A DNA stretch of 64,000 nucleotides from Streptomyces sp. NRRL S-350 (GTDB lineage: Bacteria > Actinomycetota > Actinomycetes > Streptomycetales > Streptomycetaceae). Positions 8,007-17,212 of this stretch are shown here, in pieces. A program made the position numbers and the translations under genes. Positions within the stretch are counted from its first letter, which is position 1; each line of letters opens with the position of its first letter. The notes beneath the pieces were generated by a model. That model did not search any database and had not been told where the DNA came from. It saw only the letters and a list, made by a program, of their open reading frames with translations. The DNA lies in the NCBI RefSeq assembly GCF_000719705.1, contig NZ_JOHO01000012.1:105957-169956 (forward strand), read 5' to 3'.

Positions 8007-8061
8007 AACTCCCGGAAATCGGGCTGGCTCCGTCGGTGACGACCGCTAGCATGCGCACAGG

Positions 8062-8094
8062 TCGGTCGTGGGCCGAGCAGCAGCCCACGACCGA
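8062..8094 (+). terminator. Hairpin between two genes
   Basis: TCGGTCGTGGGC (8062-8073) and GCCCACGACCGA (8083-8094) form a perfect 12-bp stem with a nine-base loop. It lies after the GvpU-like gene and before the start at 8174, so it is a terminator or leader attenuator. Confidence 0.65.
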
Positions 8095-8173
8095 TCAGTC
8101 TCCGGCGTACAGCCCTGCCCGGCCGGGTAACCCCCGTCGCGCCGGAACTCCTCGACGTGAAAGGGCCTCTGAC

Positions 8174-9187
8174 GTGACGGCCAACCTCGACAAGCCCCCG
8201 TCCGTGGAGGCCGTGGCGCGACCGGCCTTCGACCCCGCCCTGCCCGAGTCGGTCGTGCACATGGTCGCTGACCTGGCCGACGCCGTTCCGCAGTTGCTCG
8301 CCGACGACAGCACTGAGACCCTCACCGTCTCGAGCACCGAGGGCCGCTTCATCCTGGGCAAGTCCTTCAAGGCCGTGGTGTCCGGCGTCATCGTCAGCGC
8401 CGGAACTTGGCTGGCAGAACACCTTCTCGGGCAACCCCTGGCGGCTCCCGACACCGACCTCGGCCACCGCACGGAGCAGATCGACACCCTGGCGCGCTCC
8501 GCCCTCGACCTGCTCCAGACCGGCGGCGCGACCGTCGCCGCCGCCGGCGCGTGCTGCGCCGTTGTCGCGGTCGGCTTCCAGGCGTCGCAGAACCGCCGGA
8601 TGAACAAGGCTCTCGGACAGGCCCGCGGGCATTACGTCCACCCGAGCTGGCTCAGCGCCGACGCCGTCCAGCTCCTCAGCCGGGCGCAGCAGGCCGCCGA
8701 CACCGTCCTGTGCTCCCGGCTGCACACGCAGGACATGGAGGGCCTGGGCGCCGCGAACCGCGTGCAGCTGCCGGAGCGGATCTGGTCCATCGCCCAGTCC
8801 CTGCACCGCTTCAGCCGGGCGCAGGCCGCCAGCACCCGGGCGGACGGCGCCGATGGGGCGACGACGATCCAGGAGCTGCTGGAGGGGGAGCAGGTCGCAC
8901 TGGCCACGGTGCGCTCCGCCCTCGAGGAGCAAGTCCTCGCGCTGGAGGCGTACGCCAGCCGGGCGCAGGAGGTCGACCGGATCGCGGCCGAGCGCAGGGC
9001 CGTGGAGCAGGTGGAAGCGCGCAGCGAGGCGCTCATGGACCTGGTTGCCGAGACGGCGGCGTCCACGCTCGCGGTCGGCGAGATCAACCCGCTGACCGAG
9101 AAGGCCTCTGCGGTGGCCGCCTCCCTCGCCGAGGCGCTGTCGGCGGCCAAGGACGCCGCGACTGCCGCTCTGCCGCCCGGTAGGTAG
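8174..9187 (+). CDS. Membrane-anchored coiled-coil protein
   Basis: 337 residues from GTG 8174, behind GAAAGGG; a longer frame opens at 8036 but runs through the hairpin. Two hydrophobic segments (FKAVVSGVIVSAGTWLAEHLL near residue 65-85; GATVAAAGACCAVVAVGF near 118-135) flank a short loop. The C-terminal half is a long Ala/Glu/Arg heptad-like region (SALEEQVLALEAYASRAQEV, AERRAVEQVEARSEALMDLV), a probable coiled coil. No enzyme motif. It could be a scaffold or sensor at the membrane. Confidence 0.65.
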   Translation: MTANLDKPPSVEAVARPAFDPALPESVVHMVADLADAVPQLLADDSTETLTVSSTEGRFILGKSFKAVVSGVIVSAGTWLAEHLLGQPLAAPDTDLGHRTEQIDTLARSALDLLQTGGATVAAAGACCAVVAVGFQASQNRRMNKALGQARGHYVHPSWLSADAVQLLSRAQQAADTVLCSRLHTQDMEGLGAANRVQLPERIWSIAQSLHRFSRAQAASTRADGADGATTIQELLEGEQVALATVRSALEEQVLALEAYASRAQEVDRIAAERRAVEQVEARSEALMDLVAETAASTLAVGEINPLTEKASAVAASLAEALSAAKDAATAALPPGR

Positions 9188-9205
9188 CGAGAAGAGCGTC
9201 CTGCT

Positions 9206-9439
9206 TCAGCGTGCAACCCACACCGGGCAGTCGGCGGTGTGCCGCGTGAGCATCAGGACTGTGCCGCCGTCCATCACGCTCGTGGTCAGCGTCGCCGCGC
9301 AGCAGGCGGGCTGACCTTTGGCCAGCGTCGTCTGCGGGGCACGCCCGCCGACGGAGCCGTTCGGTGAGGGCTGCGGCATCGGGCTGGCGCCGAAGCGGGC
9401 CTGCCGCCGCCGGTGGAGGACTGCTCGTCGTCGGGCCAT
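9206..9439 (-). CDS. Small Cys-containing hypothetical protein
   Basis: 77 residues from ATG 9439. The N-terminus is Arg-rich, and the C-terminal half holds CCAATLTT, then TRHTADCPVWVAR, a plausible small beta-hairpin with metal-binding Cys/His. It follows the 9531 gene on the same strand with a 91-base gap. Short, so the call is tentative. Confidence 0.4.
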   Translation of the reverse strand: MARRRAVLHRRRQARFGASPMPQPSPNGSVGGRAPQTTLAKGQPACCAATLTTSVMDGGTVLMLTRHTADCPVWVAR

Positions 9440-9530
9440 GGCGACACCCTGCCCGCTGGAGCCGCTTCGCGGTCGACGGCGGCGGGCGACACGCCGGACA
9501 CGGCTGCGCGCTGGCAGGCCCGGGCGCCGG

Positions 9531-10067
9531 TCACCAAGGGCGGGGCCGCGGGTCCCTGCGGGGCACTCCGCCGTGGTGGTACCGGATGACCGCCTGGGCC
9601 AGGGCGTGCTCGGCCTGCCGCAGGCGTACGTCCTCCATGGACCCCTCGGACTTCGCCCAGTCCGGCAACGGCCGGTCGGGGAGCAGGGTGGTGAACGTCT
9701 GCCCGAGCTCCGCGATCCGCACGTCCCACTCGGTCAGCGCGTGCCGGAGGGTGCGCACCAGGAGGTCGACCGCCGCGACCGGGTCCGCGCCGTCCCCGCG
9801 GGCCTCCGTGGCCGCCTCCGCCAGCACGTCCTCGTCCAGGTCGCTGAAGAGATCGCGAAGTTCGGCGGTGTGCCGCAGGTGCCGTTCGAGGCCGTCCCGC
9901 AGGTCGCCACCCGGTGGCACCGCGGCTTCCTCGCAGGTCAACTGATGGCCGACTGTGGGCGGCTGACCCCGCCGCTGGCCAGCCAGGGTGACTAGCACTC
10001 GTTCCGCCTGGGGGCCCAACGGCACCCGGCGTCGACTGCCGCGCCCACTGGAGATCGTGCTGCTCAT
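9531..10067 (-). CDS. Helical hypothetical protein, 178 aa
   Basis: Begins at ATG 10067 (MSSTISSGRGSRRRVPLGPQ); a longer frame adds 24 residues without a good ribosome site. After a basic N-terminus it is helical and acidic (TAELRDLFSDLDEDVLAEAA; LRHALTEWDVRIAELGQTF). No family is recognised. The tail is Pro/Arg-rich. Confidence 0.6.
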   Translation of the reverse strand: MSSTISSGRGSRRRVPLGPQAERVLVTLAGQRRGQPPTVGHQLTCEEAAVPPGGDLRDGLERHLRHTAELRDLFSDLDEDVLAEAATEARGDGADPVAAVDLLVRTLRHALTEWDVRIAELGQTFTTLLPDRPLPDWAKSEGSMEDVRLRQAEHALAQAVIRYHHGGVPRRDPRPRPW

Positions 10068-10270
10068 GCCTGGTCCAACGCGCGAACGCCTGAGCCGGCT
10101 ACGGGAAGGCGGGGAAGGAGGTCGCCGGACCAGCCCCATCGGGCCCGGCCGCCCGGTGCCCCGCTGTGGACGGGCGGCGCGGGCCGAAGGTGGTCGTCAA
10201 GGGGCGGCGAGACGGGACTCCCGGCTGGCCGGTTTCGTCGACGAAACTGCCGCAGCCCCAGACGTCCGCA

Positions 10271-10294
10271 TGTCTTTTCGAGCAAGAAAAGACA
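10271..10294. promoter_or_regulatory. Operator-like inverted repeat
   Basis: TGTCTTTTC (10271-10279) and GAAAAGACA (10286-10294) are perfect 9-bp arms with a six-base spacer. The repeat abuts a candidate -35 (TTGGAC, 10295-10300). A further TGTCTTT half-site is at about 10334. It probably controls the operon starting at 10363. Confidence 0.65.
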
Positions 10295-10325
10295 TTGGAC
10301 AGGTGATGCCGCGCTCACATAGAGT
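10295..10325 (+). promoter_or_regulatory. Candidate promoter of the Tap-like operon
   Basis: TTGGAC (10295-10300) is followed by CATAGA at 10318-10323 (17-base spacing) or TAGAGT at 10320-10325 (19-base spacing). Either is a fair vegetative -10. The start codon is about 40 bases further. The upstream inverted repeat overlaps the polymerase footprint. Confidence 0.5.
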
Positions 10326-10362
10326 GCTCTCACTGTCTTTCTCTCGATGCTGAGACTATGGA

Positions 10363-11001
10363 GTGTGCGTGTTCCTGACGACGGCTCAGGCGGGGAAGGC
10401 CCTGGGATGCTCGGGTCCGACCCTCAGAAAGCTGCTGGCCGCCGGGGTAGTCCCCGGCGCCTTCCCCGCTGGTCGTATGACCGTCATCCCAACAGACGCG
10501 GTCGAGCAGCTCCGGTCACGGGAGCGAGCCGACCTGGGCGCTCTGCGGCGACCCGAAATCGCGGTGCTGCGAGTGGGCAGTGGCGAACGCGTGGAAGAGC
10601 CCGACCGGGCATGGATCGGATTCCACGTCGACCGCTCCGAGCACGAGCTGCTTGCTGCCCTGTCCGGCTGGTGGCGCTGCGACCCGGCCCGGGTGGCGGC
10701 TGGCGGGGTCCTGCCAGTGACGATCGCCGGTTTCGTAGTCGCCGTGCTGTCCGGACTCGACGAGTGGGTCGCCGATGGCACCGGGACCTCCCTGCGCTAC
10801 CGCTTCACCGGTGCCCGCCTGGCCGGATACCTGACCGACCTCACCGCTCCGGTTAATCGCATCACCACCGCACCGGCCGGCACCGACGACCGGCGCCTGG
10901 CCGACCTGCTGCTCGGCACCCGTCTGGCGTCCCAGTCGAGCGGGCCGATTGCCTATGTCAGCACCCGCACCACCACCGACCAGCCCACCGAAGGGGAGTG
11001 A
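10363..11001 (+). CDS. MerR/excisionase-like DNA-binding protein
   Basis: 212 residues from GTG 10363 (a second in-frame GTG is at 10369). Residues 4-50 (FLTTAQAGKALGCSGPTLRK, then LLAAGVVPGAFPAGR and TDAVEQL) fit the winged helix-turn-helix of MerR/excisionase-type proteins. The C-terminal 150 residues are an unrecognised alpha/beta domain. It is the first gene of the operon that continues with the Tap-like gene (gap 5 bases), and may be the protein that binds the 10271-10294 repeat or a replication site. Confidence 0.7.
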   Translation: MCVFLTTAQAGKALGCSGPTLRKLLAAGVVPGAFPAGRMTVIPTDAVEQLRSRERADLGALRRPEIAVLRVGSGERVEEPDRAWIGFHVDRSEHELLAALSGWWRCDPARVAAGGVLPVTIAGFVVAVLSGLDEWVADGTGTSLRYRFTGARLAGYLTDLTAPVNRITTAPAGTDDRRLADLLLGTRLASQSSGPIAYVSTRTTTDQPTEGE

Positions 11002-11006
11002 AACCC

Positions 11007-13211
11007 GTGAGCGAGACGTACAACGACAAGCTGACCGAGCTGCGCACGCTGCGCCCCCAGGTGGCGAAGGCGCAGAGCGCCGTCGAGACCGCAGAGAAGG
11101 TGCTCGCCACAAAGAAGACCGCCTTCGACGCCCTCGCCGACCAGCGCGCCAAGCTCGTGGTGGAACTCGCCCAGTTCGACGATGCCCAGGGCAAGGGCGA
11201 GACGATCGCCAAGGCCGCCGGGATGAAGCTCGCGGACGTCGTCCGGATCGCCCCTGTCCTGAGCCCTGTCAAGAACACCGCCGACGACACCGGAGCCGAT
11301 GCTTCCACCGGCCCCTCCGAGAAGGCCGTCGGCACCGCAGCGCCGGTGTCGGCCGACACGACGGCGCAGCCCGTTCCCACCGGGGCCCCTGTGCCCGCCG
11401 TGCCGGAGACCCCCGCGGACGCCTCTAGCGGCCAGGCGCCCGCATCGGTGTCGGCCGCCGAGGCCCGCCCGGTCCGAATCCTGCCCTCGCTTCCGCAGGG
11501 CCCGGCCGGAGAGCGGTATCTGATGCCCGTTGCCGACCTGCACAAGAAGCGGCCGGTCTGGGAACAGAAGTGGTACTCGACGGTGTGGCTGGACACCCGG
11601 ACCGGCGCGTTGGCCATGGAGCCCCCGGCTACGAACGTCGTCCAGGTCGACCTCGGAGCCCGTCGGCCCGGCGACATCCTCGACGCGGTCACCTCCGTGG
11701 TGCCCGGTGTCCGGCGGATCTACATCACCGGCGGAGACCCCTGGCACATCGAGGCCGAGCGCTACTCCACGCTCAGGGACGCCGTGGCGGCCTGGCTCAA
11801 CACGCCCAGCGAGCGGTGGGCGGAGAGCACCGGCGGCGGCCCGAACCGCGATCAGCTCGCCAGCCACCTCGTCCACCACCGCAACCCGGTCGGCCGCTAC
11901 ATCCGGGCCGGGGCCGAGCGGAACAATCCGACGATCGAGATCCACTCGGCTGGCGCGTGGTTCCAGCCCGACGGTGCGGATGTCGCCGTGGTCCGGCACG
12001 CCTTCATCCTCATGTACGAGGCCCTCAAGCAGCAGTGGGACGACGTGGTGATGATGGCCGCCCCCAGCGCCATGGGTAAGGACCTGTGGAAGCGCACCAT
12101 CCCGACCACCGGCCAGTGGGCGGAGGGCTTCCCGGTGATGAGCGAGGAGCTGCGCGGACTGCTGCACGCCACCGCCGGCCAGGGCCGCACCGAGCTGATC
12201 GTGCCGCCGCGCGTCCCGGAGCAGCTGCCCGCCCTGTTCGAGGCCGACCGCACCTTCGCCTATGCGCGGCACACCCACCGCAGCAGCGTCGGAACCCCCC
12301 GCCGTGTCACCGGCCGGGAGTTCGCGGCGATGGACGCCAAGCAGCGGCGCAGGGCCCTGTACGACCCCTCGCACTGGCACATCCGCGCGACCGTCCCGAA
12401 CGGCTGGGAGCACGTCGGAGTCCTGCCCGCGCCGGTGCCCGGCGAGCGCGCCTGGGAGTACCCGGCCACCCCGGGCACTACGTTCACCACCTGGGCCGGT
12501 GGCCGCGAAGTTCTCCTCGCGCTGGAGAACCCGCAGAAGCTCCCGTGGCGGATCGAGGTGCTGGACGGCCTGGTCTGGCAGGAGGGTGACCCGCTCGACG
12601 AGTGGTCGAACAAGCTCAAGGCCGCCTGGTCGTACCTGCTGGGCCTGTCCCAGATGCACGGCGACGAGCGCACCCGCCGCGCCGCCTACCTCGCCTCTCG
12701 CGGCATCCGCTCGATCCAGCTGCTCGGCATCGGGGCCTTCGCCCAGCGTCCGCGCGTCAACCACGGCAGCACACCGATCGACCAGACGGTCCCGGACGGC
12801 GCGATGATCACCGGTCAGACCGGGGACCGGATCCTCTGGGAGCGGGCCACCCCCAACTCCAGGGACCCCTGGGCGCACCCGGAGTGGAGCGCCGGGCTCT
12901 GGTCGGACGCCCGCGCCGCCCTGCTCGACATGACGGTCAAGGACGAGGCCAACAAGAAGACCATCGGCCGGGTCGGCGCCCTGCACCTGCCGCCCCGCTC
13001 GGTCGTGGCCCTGCGCACCGACGCGATCTACACCACCGAGCCGATCGGCCACTGGCCGTACTTCGGCCGCCCCGGCGAGTACCTGCTCAAGGGCCACCTC
13101 ACCGGACCGGTCGACGCCCCCGTCACCGAGGACGGCCTGCTGGCCTTGCGCAACCAGGGCCGCATCCAGCTCACCCAGACCCGCCAGGACAACCAGGGAG
13201 GTACGCGATGA
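11007..13211 (+). CDS. Tap-like protein with degenerate family-B polymerase features
   Basis: 734 residues from GTG 11007, behind GGGGAG; an in-frame GTG at 10998 is less likely. Residues 1-75 form a coiled coil and 80-155 are a Pro/Thr/Ala linker. The rest is laid out like the family-B polymerase palm: an Asp before an aromatic strand (ADRTFAYARHTH, D414) in the place of motif A; RSIQLLGIGAFAQR (about 568-581) like motif B; HPEWSAGLWSDARAALL from 624; and VVALRTDAIYTTEP with D672 like motif C (usual YxDTDS reduced to one Asp). Streptomyces telomere-associated protein Tap is of similar length with a similarly decayed palm, by memory. Tap has an N-terminal XRE domain, absent here. Catalysis is doubtful; a telomere or origin-binding role is inferred. 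Confidence 0.6.
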   Translation: MSETYNDKLTELRTLRPQVAKAQSAVETAEKVLATKKTAFDALADQRAKLVVELAQFDDAQGKGETIAKAAGMKLADVVRIAPVLSPVKNTADDTGADASTGPSEKAVGTAAPVSADTTAQPVPTGAPVPAVPETPADASSGQAPASVSAAEARPVRILPSLPQGPAGERYLMPVADLHKKRPVWEQKWYSTVWLDTRTGALAMEPPATNVVQVDLGARRPGDILDAVTSVVPGVRRIYITGGDPWHIEAERYSTLRDAVAAWLNTPSERWAESTGGGPNRDQLASHLVHHRNPVGRYIRAGAERNNPTIEIHSAGAWFQPDGADVAVVRHAFILMYEALKQQWDDVVMMAAPSAMGKDLWKRTIPTTGQWAEGFPVMSEELRGLLHATAGQGRTELIVPPRVPEQLPALFEADRTFAYARHTHRSSVGTPRRVTGREFAAMDAKQRRRALYDPSHWHIRATVPNGWEHVGVLPAPVPGERAWEYPATPGTTFTTWAGGREVLLALENPQKLPWRIEVLDGLVWQEGDPLDEWSNKLKAAWSYLLGLSQMHGDERTRRAAYLASRGIRSIQLLGIGAFAQRPRVNHGSTPIDQTVPDGAMITGQTGDRILWERATPNSRDPWAHPEWSAGLWSDARAALLDMTVKDEANKKTIGRVGALHLPPRSVVALRTDAIYTTEPIGHWPYFGRPGEYLLKGHLTGPVDAPVTEDGLLALRNQGRIQLTQTRQDNQGGTR

Positions 13212-13909
13212 GCCCCGCCGACCCGGCCAACCCCAACGAGGCCGCCCGGCTGACCCAGGAACTTCTCGACGAGGGCTACACCAAGCGCCAGGTCGGCACC
13301 ATGCTCGACCGCAATCCCAGCTACGTCAGCCAGTTCTGGTCCAAGGGCAAGGGCGCCAGCGTGGTCGGCGCGCTACGCCAGTTGATCCAGGCGGTGCGCG
13401 GCGGCGAACGGGACATCGAGGCGCTTTCCGCCATCGCGGCCCCCAACGTCAAGCGCCGCACCACCAAGGGCGGCCAGAAGGCCCGGGTGCGGGGCAAGGA
13501 CATCATCGGCCAGGAGGGGCGCGCTATGACCGGCCGCGCCGGGAAGCAGGCGATCGGGACGGGTGCCTCCCACCTGGCGAAGGTCGTGCGCTCCACCGGC
13601 TCGGCCGGCGGGCGCCTGGCGTTCACCGTACGGATGCGCTCCGACCAGTTCACCCTCTCCGCCGGTGACGACGGGGACTCGCCGGGCCTCCGCCGCGGGT
13701 TCCTGCCCCGCTCCGACGGCACCGAGGAGAGGTCCTACGGGGACTCCGTCAACCAGGGCTTCGACGCGGCGGAGTGGACCGAGCGGGTCGACCGCCACCA
13801 CGGCGACGTCACCGAGGCCATGCAGGAGTGGCTGGTCGAGACGGGCCGGGCCGTTCCCGACGCCAAGGTCGAGTACCTGGAAGTCCGCGGCTGGGTACCC
13901 CGGTCCTGA
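13208..13909 (+). CDS. HTH protein in Tpg (terminal protein) position
   Basis: 233 residues from ATG 13208, overlapping the previous gene by four bases. Residues 10-50 are a helix-turn-helix (LTQELLDEGYTKRQVGTMLD, then RNPSYVSQFWSKGKG). A basic central stretch (KRRTTKGGQKARVRGKD) is followed by GGRLAFTVRMRSDQF and an acidic helical C-terminus. In Streptomyces, tap is followed by tpg, a small basic helix-turn-helix protein that becomes the covalent terminal protein. Order, overlap and overall layout match, but sequence similarity to Tpg is weak by eye and the length (233 versus about 185) is greater. Alternative: a plain DNA-binding partner. Confidence 0.55.
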   Translation: MSPADPANPNEAARLTQELLDEGYTKRQVGTMLDRNPSYVSQFWSKGKGASVVGALRQLIQAVRGGERDIEALSAIAAPNVKRRTTKGGQKARVRGKDIIGQEGRAMTGRAGKQAIGTGASHLAKVVRSTGSAGGRLAFTVRMRSDQFTLSAGDDGDSPGLRRGFLPRSDGTEERSYGDSVNQGFDAAEWTERVDRHHGDVTEAMQEWLVETGRAVPDAKVEYLEVRGWVPRS

Positions 13910-13980
13910 CACAGCCATCACACCCGGGCGCCGCCGCCCTGCTCACCCGCACCGCTCCCCCAGAGAAGAGGACATCCGTC

Positions 13981-16449
13981 GTGAACCCCACCGTCGGCCA
14001 GCAGGGCGACAAGCTGTCCGAGCAGGCCGCCGCCGACCTGGCCAGCGCCAGGGCCCTGGCAGAAGCCGTGATCCCCGGCCGCCGCCCGGTGCCGCCGAAG
14101 GTCCGGATCGCGCCGATGCGCGACTACCAGCGCAGGGCCGTCTCGGCGGCCTACCGCGAGGTCAGGCACGGCGGCCGGGCGATCCTGGAGATGGCGTGCG
14201 GCGCTGGCAAGACGCTGGTCTCCGCAAACTGCGCCAAGCGCCTCGCGCGATACGGCCGCGTCCTGGTGCTGATGCCGACGATCGAACTTCTGGAGCAGAC
14301 AGCCCGCTCGTGGAGCAGCATCGGCGGCCGAACGGGCACCGCGATCGCCGCCTGCTCCAAGGAGGAGGCACTCGAGAGCGCGGAGGCCGGCGGCCACGTC
14401 GAAGGCCACGTCACCACCGACGCCGCCGAGCTGTCCGACCTCATCGCCCGGGTGCCCGCGGGCAAGCCCGTCACCGTGTACGCGACGTACGCCTCCCTGG
14501 AGAGGATCGTCAAGGCGCACGAGGAGTTCCGCCTCCCCGGGTGGGACCTCGTGATCATCGACGAGGCCCACCGCACCGCGGGTGCCCTGGACAAGACCTG
14601 GGCCGCCGTCCACAAGGACGCCAAGGTCCCGGCCGAGCGGCGGCTGTACTTCACCGCCACCCCGCGCATCGCCGACGAACCGGCCGAAGGCGACCTCTCC
14701 GACCTGGTGCTGGGCAGCTCCCGCAGCCTGTACTCGATGGACGACGAGGAGGTTTTCGGGCGCACCGTCTTCCGGTGGACGTTCGAAGAGGGGGTCACCG
14801 GCGGCTGGATCGCGGACTACCAGATCATCGTGCCGGTGGTCACCGACGAGGACCTGCGCCAACTGCTGTCGCTCCCGGCCGTCTCCGACCTGCGCTCCCA
14901 GCGCACCAACGAAGACCTGCAGAGGCTCGCGCTGCAGGTCGCGGTGCTGCGGGCGATCGCCGACCTCGGGCTCCGCCGGGTCATCAGCTTCCACGCCCGG
15001 ATCGACTACGCGCGGAAGTTCGCGGCCTCCCTGGTGGAGACCGCCGACCTGCTCCCGGACTACGACCGGCCCGAGCGAATCTGGGCCAAGGCGGTGGCTG
15101 GCACGGACCCGCGCCGCATCCGCCAGGCCGCCTTCGACGAGTTCCGGGCCCACACCGGGCTCCGGCCAGGGGAGGAGGGCGAGGAGTGCGGCATCCTGTG
15201 CAACGCTCGCTTGCTGGCCGAAGGCATTGACATGCCCACGGTCGACGCCATCGTCTTCGCCGACCCGAAGACGAGCCCGGTGGACATCGTGCAGGCCCTG
15301 GGCCGGGCCGTCCGCCAAGCCCCCAACGAGGGCAAGACCGCCTACGTCATCATCCCCGTCTACATCGCCTCCCCTGACCACGAAGCCGGTGACGACGAGG
15401 CCGACGACCTCCCCGTCGCCGACCCGGCGATCGTCACCCCGGCCGGCCCCCAGGTCCAGGAGGAGGCCGACGCCGCCATCCAGTCCTCCGCGTTCCGCTC
15501 CGTCCTGCACGTCCTGCGTGCCCTCGCCTCCGTCGACTCCCGGGTCGTCGGCCGCATCGCCGACCTGCGCACCCACCGCTCCCAGCCCGGCACCACCTTC
15601 AACACCGGCCCCGTCCGGCTCACGGCCGCCGCCCCGCAGGCCGACGCCGAGGACAGCGGCCCGCAGGACGAGACCGTCGCCACGGAGACCGAGGCCGCGG
15701 TGACGCAGCCGGCGGACCCGATCGAGTGGCTGCGCATCAAGGCCAGCGCCCACGCGGCCGAGATCCTGCGCTCACTGAAGCTCCGGATGTTCAGCCCGCG
15801 CACCCAGGAGTGGGAGCGGATGTGGGCCCGCGCCGCGGAGTTCTACATCGAGCACCACCACCTCGACGTCACCGACAAGGACCGGCACCAGGAGCTGATC
15901 ACCTGGCTCGGCAACCAGCGCTACCTGCGCGAGCAGGGCACCCTGGACGCGGCCCGGGTCTCCGAGCTGAACGCCATCGGAATGATCTGGGACAAGCACG
16001 CCCACGCCTGGGCGCGCGGCGCGGCCTACGCCACGGCCTACCAGAAGACCCACGACCACCTGGCCGCGAAGACGAAGGAGCAGCTGGACGGGTACAACAT
16101 CGGCCGCTGGCTGGAGCGCCAGCGCAAGGCCGACAACCTCACCCCCGAACAGAACGCGCTCCTCGACGCGCTGGACCCACTGTGGCGCCTGGAGCCGGAC
16201 TGGAACCGCTCCTACCGGCGTCTGGTGGCCTACCTCGCGGCCGGCGGGACGCTCGACGGCCCGGTCAACCGCACCGGTGTGGAGACCGACCCCACCTTCC
16301 GCCCCGGCTCCTGGCTGCGCAAGCAGGACAAGGCGCGGTCCGCAGGCGCGCTGACGACCCAGCAGATCAGCCTGCTGGACGCCCTGCACGAGCAGCACGG
16401 CGGCACGGCACCGGCTGCCGCCACCTCCGGATCGGAGCACCGCGGATGA
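13981..16449 (+). CDS. Superfamily 2 helicase with helicase-associated repeats
   Basis: 822 residues from GTG 13981, behind GAGAAGAGGA; an earlier frame start at 13774 lies inside the previous gene. Motif I MACGAGKT is at residues 71-78, motif II DEAH at 194-197, then FTATPR, and the C-terminal lobe has GIDMPTVDAIVFADPK...QALGRAVRQ (motif V/VI). From about residue 600, repeats such as EWERMWARAAEFYIEHHH, GNQRYLREQGTL and WLERQRKADNLTPEQ are helicase-associated (HA) domains. This architecture is shared with helicases found near Streptomyces telomeres and on linear plasmids. It likely unwinds DNA in the same process as the Tap/Tpg-like pair. Confidence 0.85.
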   Translation: MNPTVGQQGDKLSEQAAADLASARALAEAVIPGRRPVPPKVRIAPMRDYQRRAVSAAYREVRHGGRAILEMACGAGKTLVSANCAKRLARYGRVLVLMPTIELLEQTARSWSSIGGRTGTAIAACSKEEALESAEAGGHVEGHVTTDAAELSDLIARVPAGKPVTVYATYASLERIVKAHEEFRLPGWDLVIIDEAHRTAGALDKTWAAVHKDAKVPAERRLYFTATPRIADEPAEGDLSDLVLGSSRSLYSMDDEEVFGRTVFRWTFEEGVTGGWIADYQIIVPVVTDEDLRQLLSLPAVSDLRSQRTNEDLQRLALQVAVLRAIADLGLRRVISFHARIDYARKFAASLVETADLLPDYDRPERIWAKAVAGTDPRRIRQAAFDEFRAHTGLRPGEEGEECGILCNARLLAEGIDMPTVDAIVFADPKTSPVDIVQALGRAVRQAPNEGKTAYVIIPVYIASPDHEAGDDEADDLPVADPAIVTPAGPQVQEEADAAIQSSAFRSVLHVLRALASVDSRVVGRIADLRTHRSQPGTTFNTGPVRLTAAAPQADAEDSGPQDETVATETEAAVTQPADPIEWLRIKASAHAAEILRSLKLRMFSPRTQEWERMWARAAEFYIEHHHLDVTDKDRHQELITWLGNQRYLREQGTLDAARVSELNAIGMIWDKHAHAWARGAAYATAYQKTHDHLAAKTKEQLDGYNIGRWLERQRKADNLTPEQNALLDALDPLWRLEPDWNRSYRRLVAYLAAGGTLDGPVNRTGVETDPTFRPGSWLRKQDKARSAGALTTQQISLLDALHEQHGGTAPAAATSGSEHRG

Positions 16450-17117
16450 ACGGCTACGGCCGCATCCTGCTCGCGCAGCACCTCATGGCCGCCGGCCACT
16501 CCCTGGACTACGCCGACGGCGCCATCGCCCGAGACGAGCTCGACGTCCTCGACTGGGCCGCCAGTGCCGCGGAGTCGGTGATGTTCGACAGCCCCCGCGA
16601 CCGCGGCGACGACTACGGCCAGGGGTGGATGGACGGCGTAGCGGCCACCGAGGAGCGGCTGCTCGTCGAAGCCGAACGGGCCCGCCTTGAGGCAGCCGCC
16701 GCCGACATCACCGTCCCGCCGCAGTCGCCGTCGCTGCGCCCCGAGCTGGCCGAGCGGGCCGCCGCCCGCGTCGCCGAGCGGCAGGGCTCGCTCGCCCGCG
16801 CGCTGACGCCCCGTCCGGCCCGGCTGCCCGCCCGGCCGGAAGGGCCGTTCGTTGAGGACGAGTGCAGGCAGCCCCTGGACGAAGAGGGGGAGCCGGTCCG
16901 TCTGGACGTCCACCACGTCGACGGCCAGTTGCTGATCCCGGCCGAGCAGGTGACCGCCATGGTGAGGGGCATCGCCCATCTCTGGAGGCACCAGCGCGGT
17001 GGGGGAGCGCCGCTCGACCTGGACACCACCGCGCGGCTGTGCCAGTCCCTGGAGGACTACGCCGACAGCCTCGACGCCGAACTCGCCGCCGCCGACCTCT
17101 CCAACCGGACGCCCTGA
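16446..17117 (+). CDS. Hypothetical protein coupled to the helicase
   Basis: 223 residues; the ATG at 16446 overlaps the helicase stop (ATGA). Acidic and helical, with an Ala/Glu-rich first half and a C-terminal DVHHVDGQLLIPAEQVTAMV strand-helix unit. No family is recognised. Tight coupling implies a role alongside the helicase. Confidence 0.7.
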   Translation: MNGYGRILLAQHLMAAGHSLDYADGAIARDELDVLDWAASAAESVMFDSPRDRGDDYGQGWMDGVAATEERLLVEAERARLEAAAADITVPPQSPSLRPELAERAAARVAERQGSLARALTPRPARLPARPEGPFVEDECRQPLDEEGEPVRLDVHHVDGQLLIPAEQVTAMVRGIAHLWRHQRGGGAPLDLDTTARLCQSLEDYADSLDAELAAADLSNRTP

Positions 17118-17212
17118 CGGCCGACGGCCGAGAACAACCTCCCGTCCGGCTGGGGCCGCCCAGCCCCGGCCGGCCACCAGCCGAACCCGAACCGCACTGA
17201 GGGGAAACCGCC

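Noticed and set aside
10064..10333. 89-residue minus-strand frame ending exactly at the start of the 10067 gene
   Set aside because: It overlaps the promoter and dyad of the 10363 operon, lacks a ribosome site and has Pro/Arg-biased composition. The ATGA-type overlap is probably chance.
13918..15753. 611-residue minus-strand open frame
   Set aside because: Antisense to the helicase, which has all its motifs.
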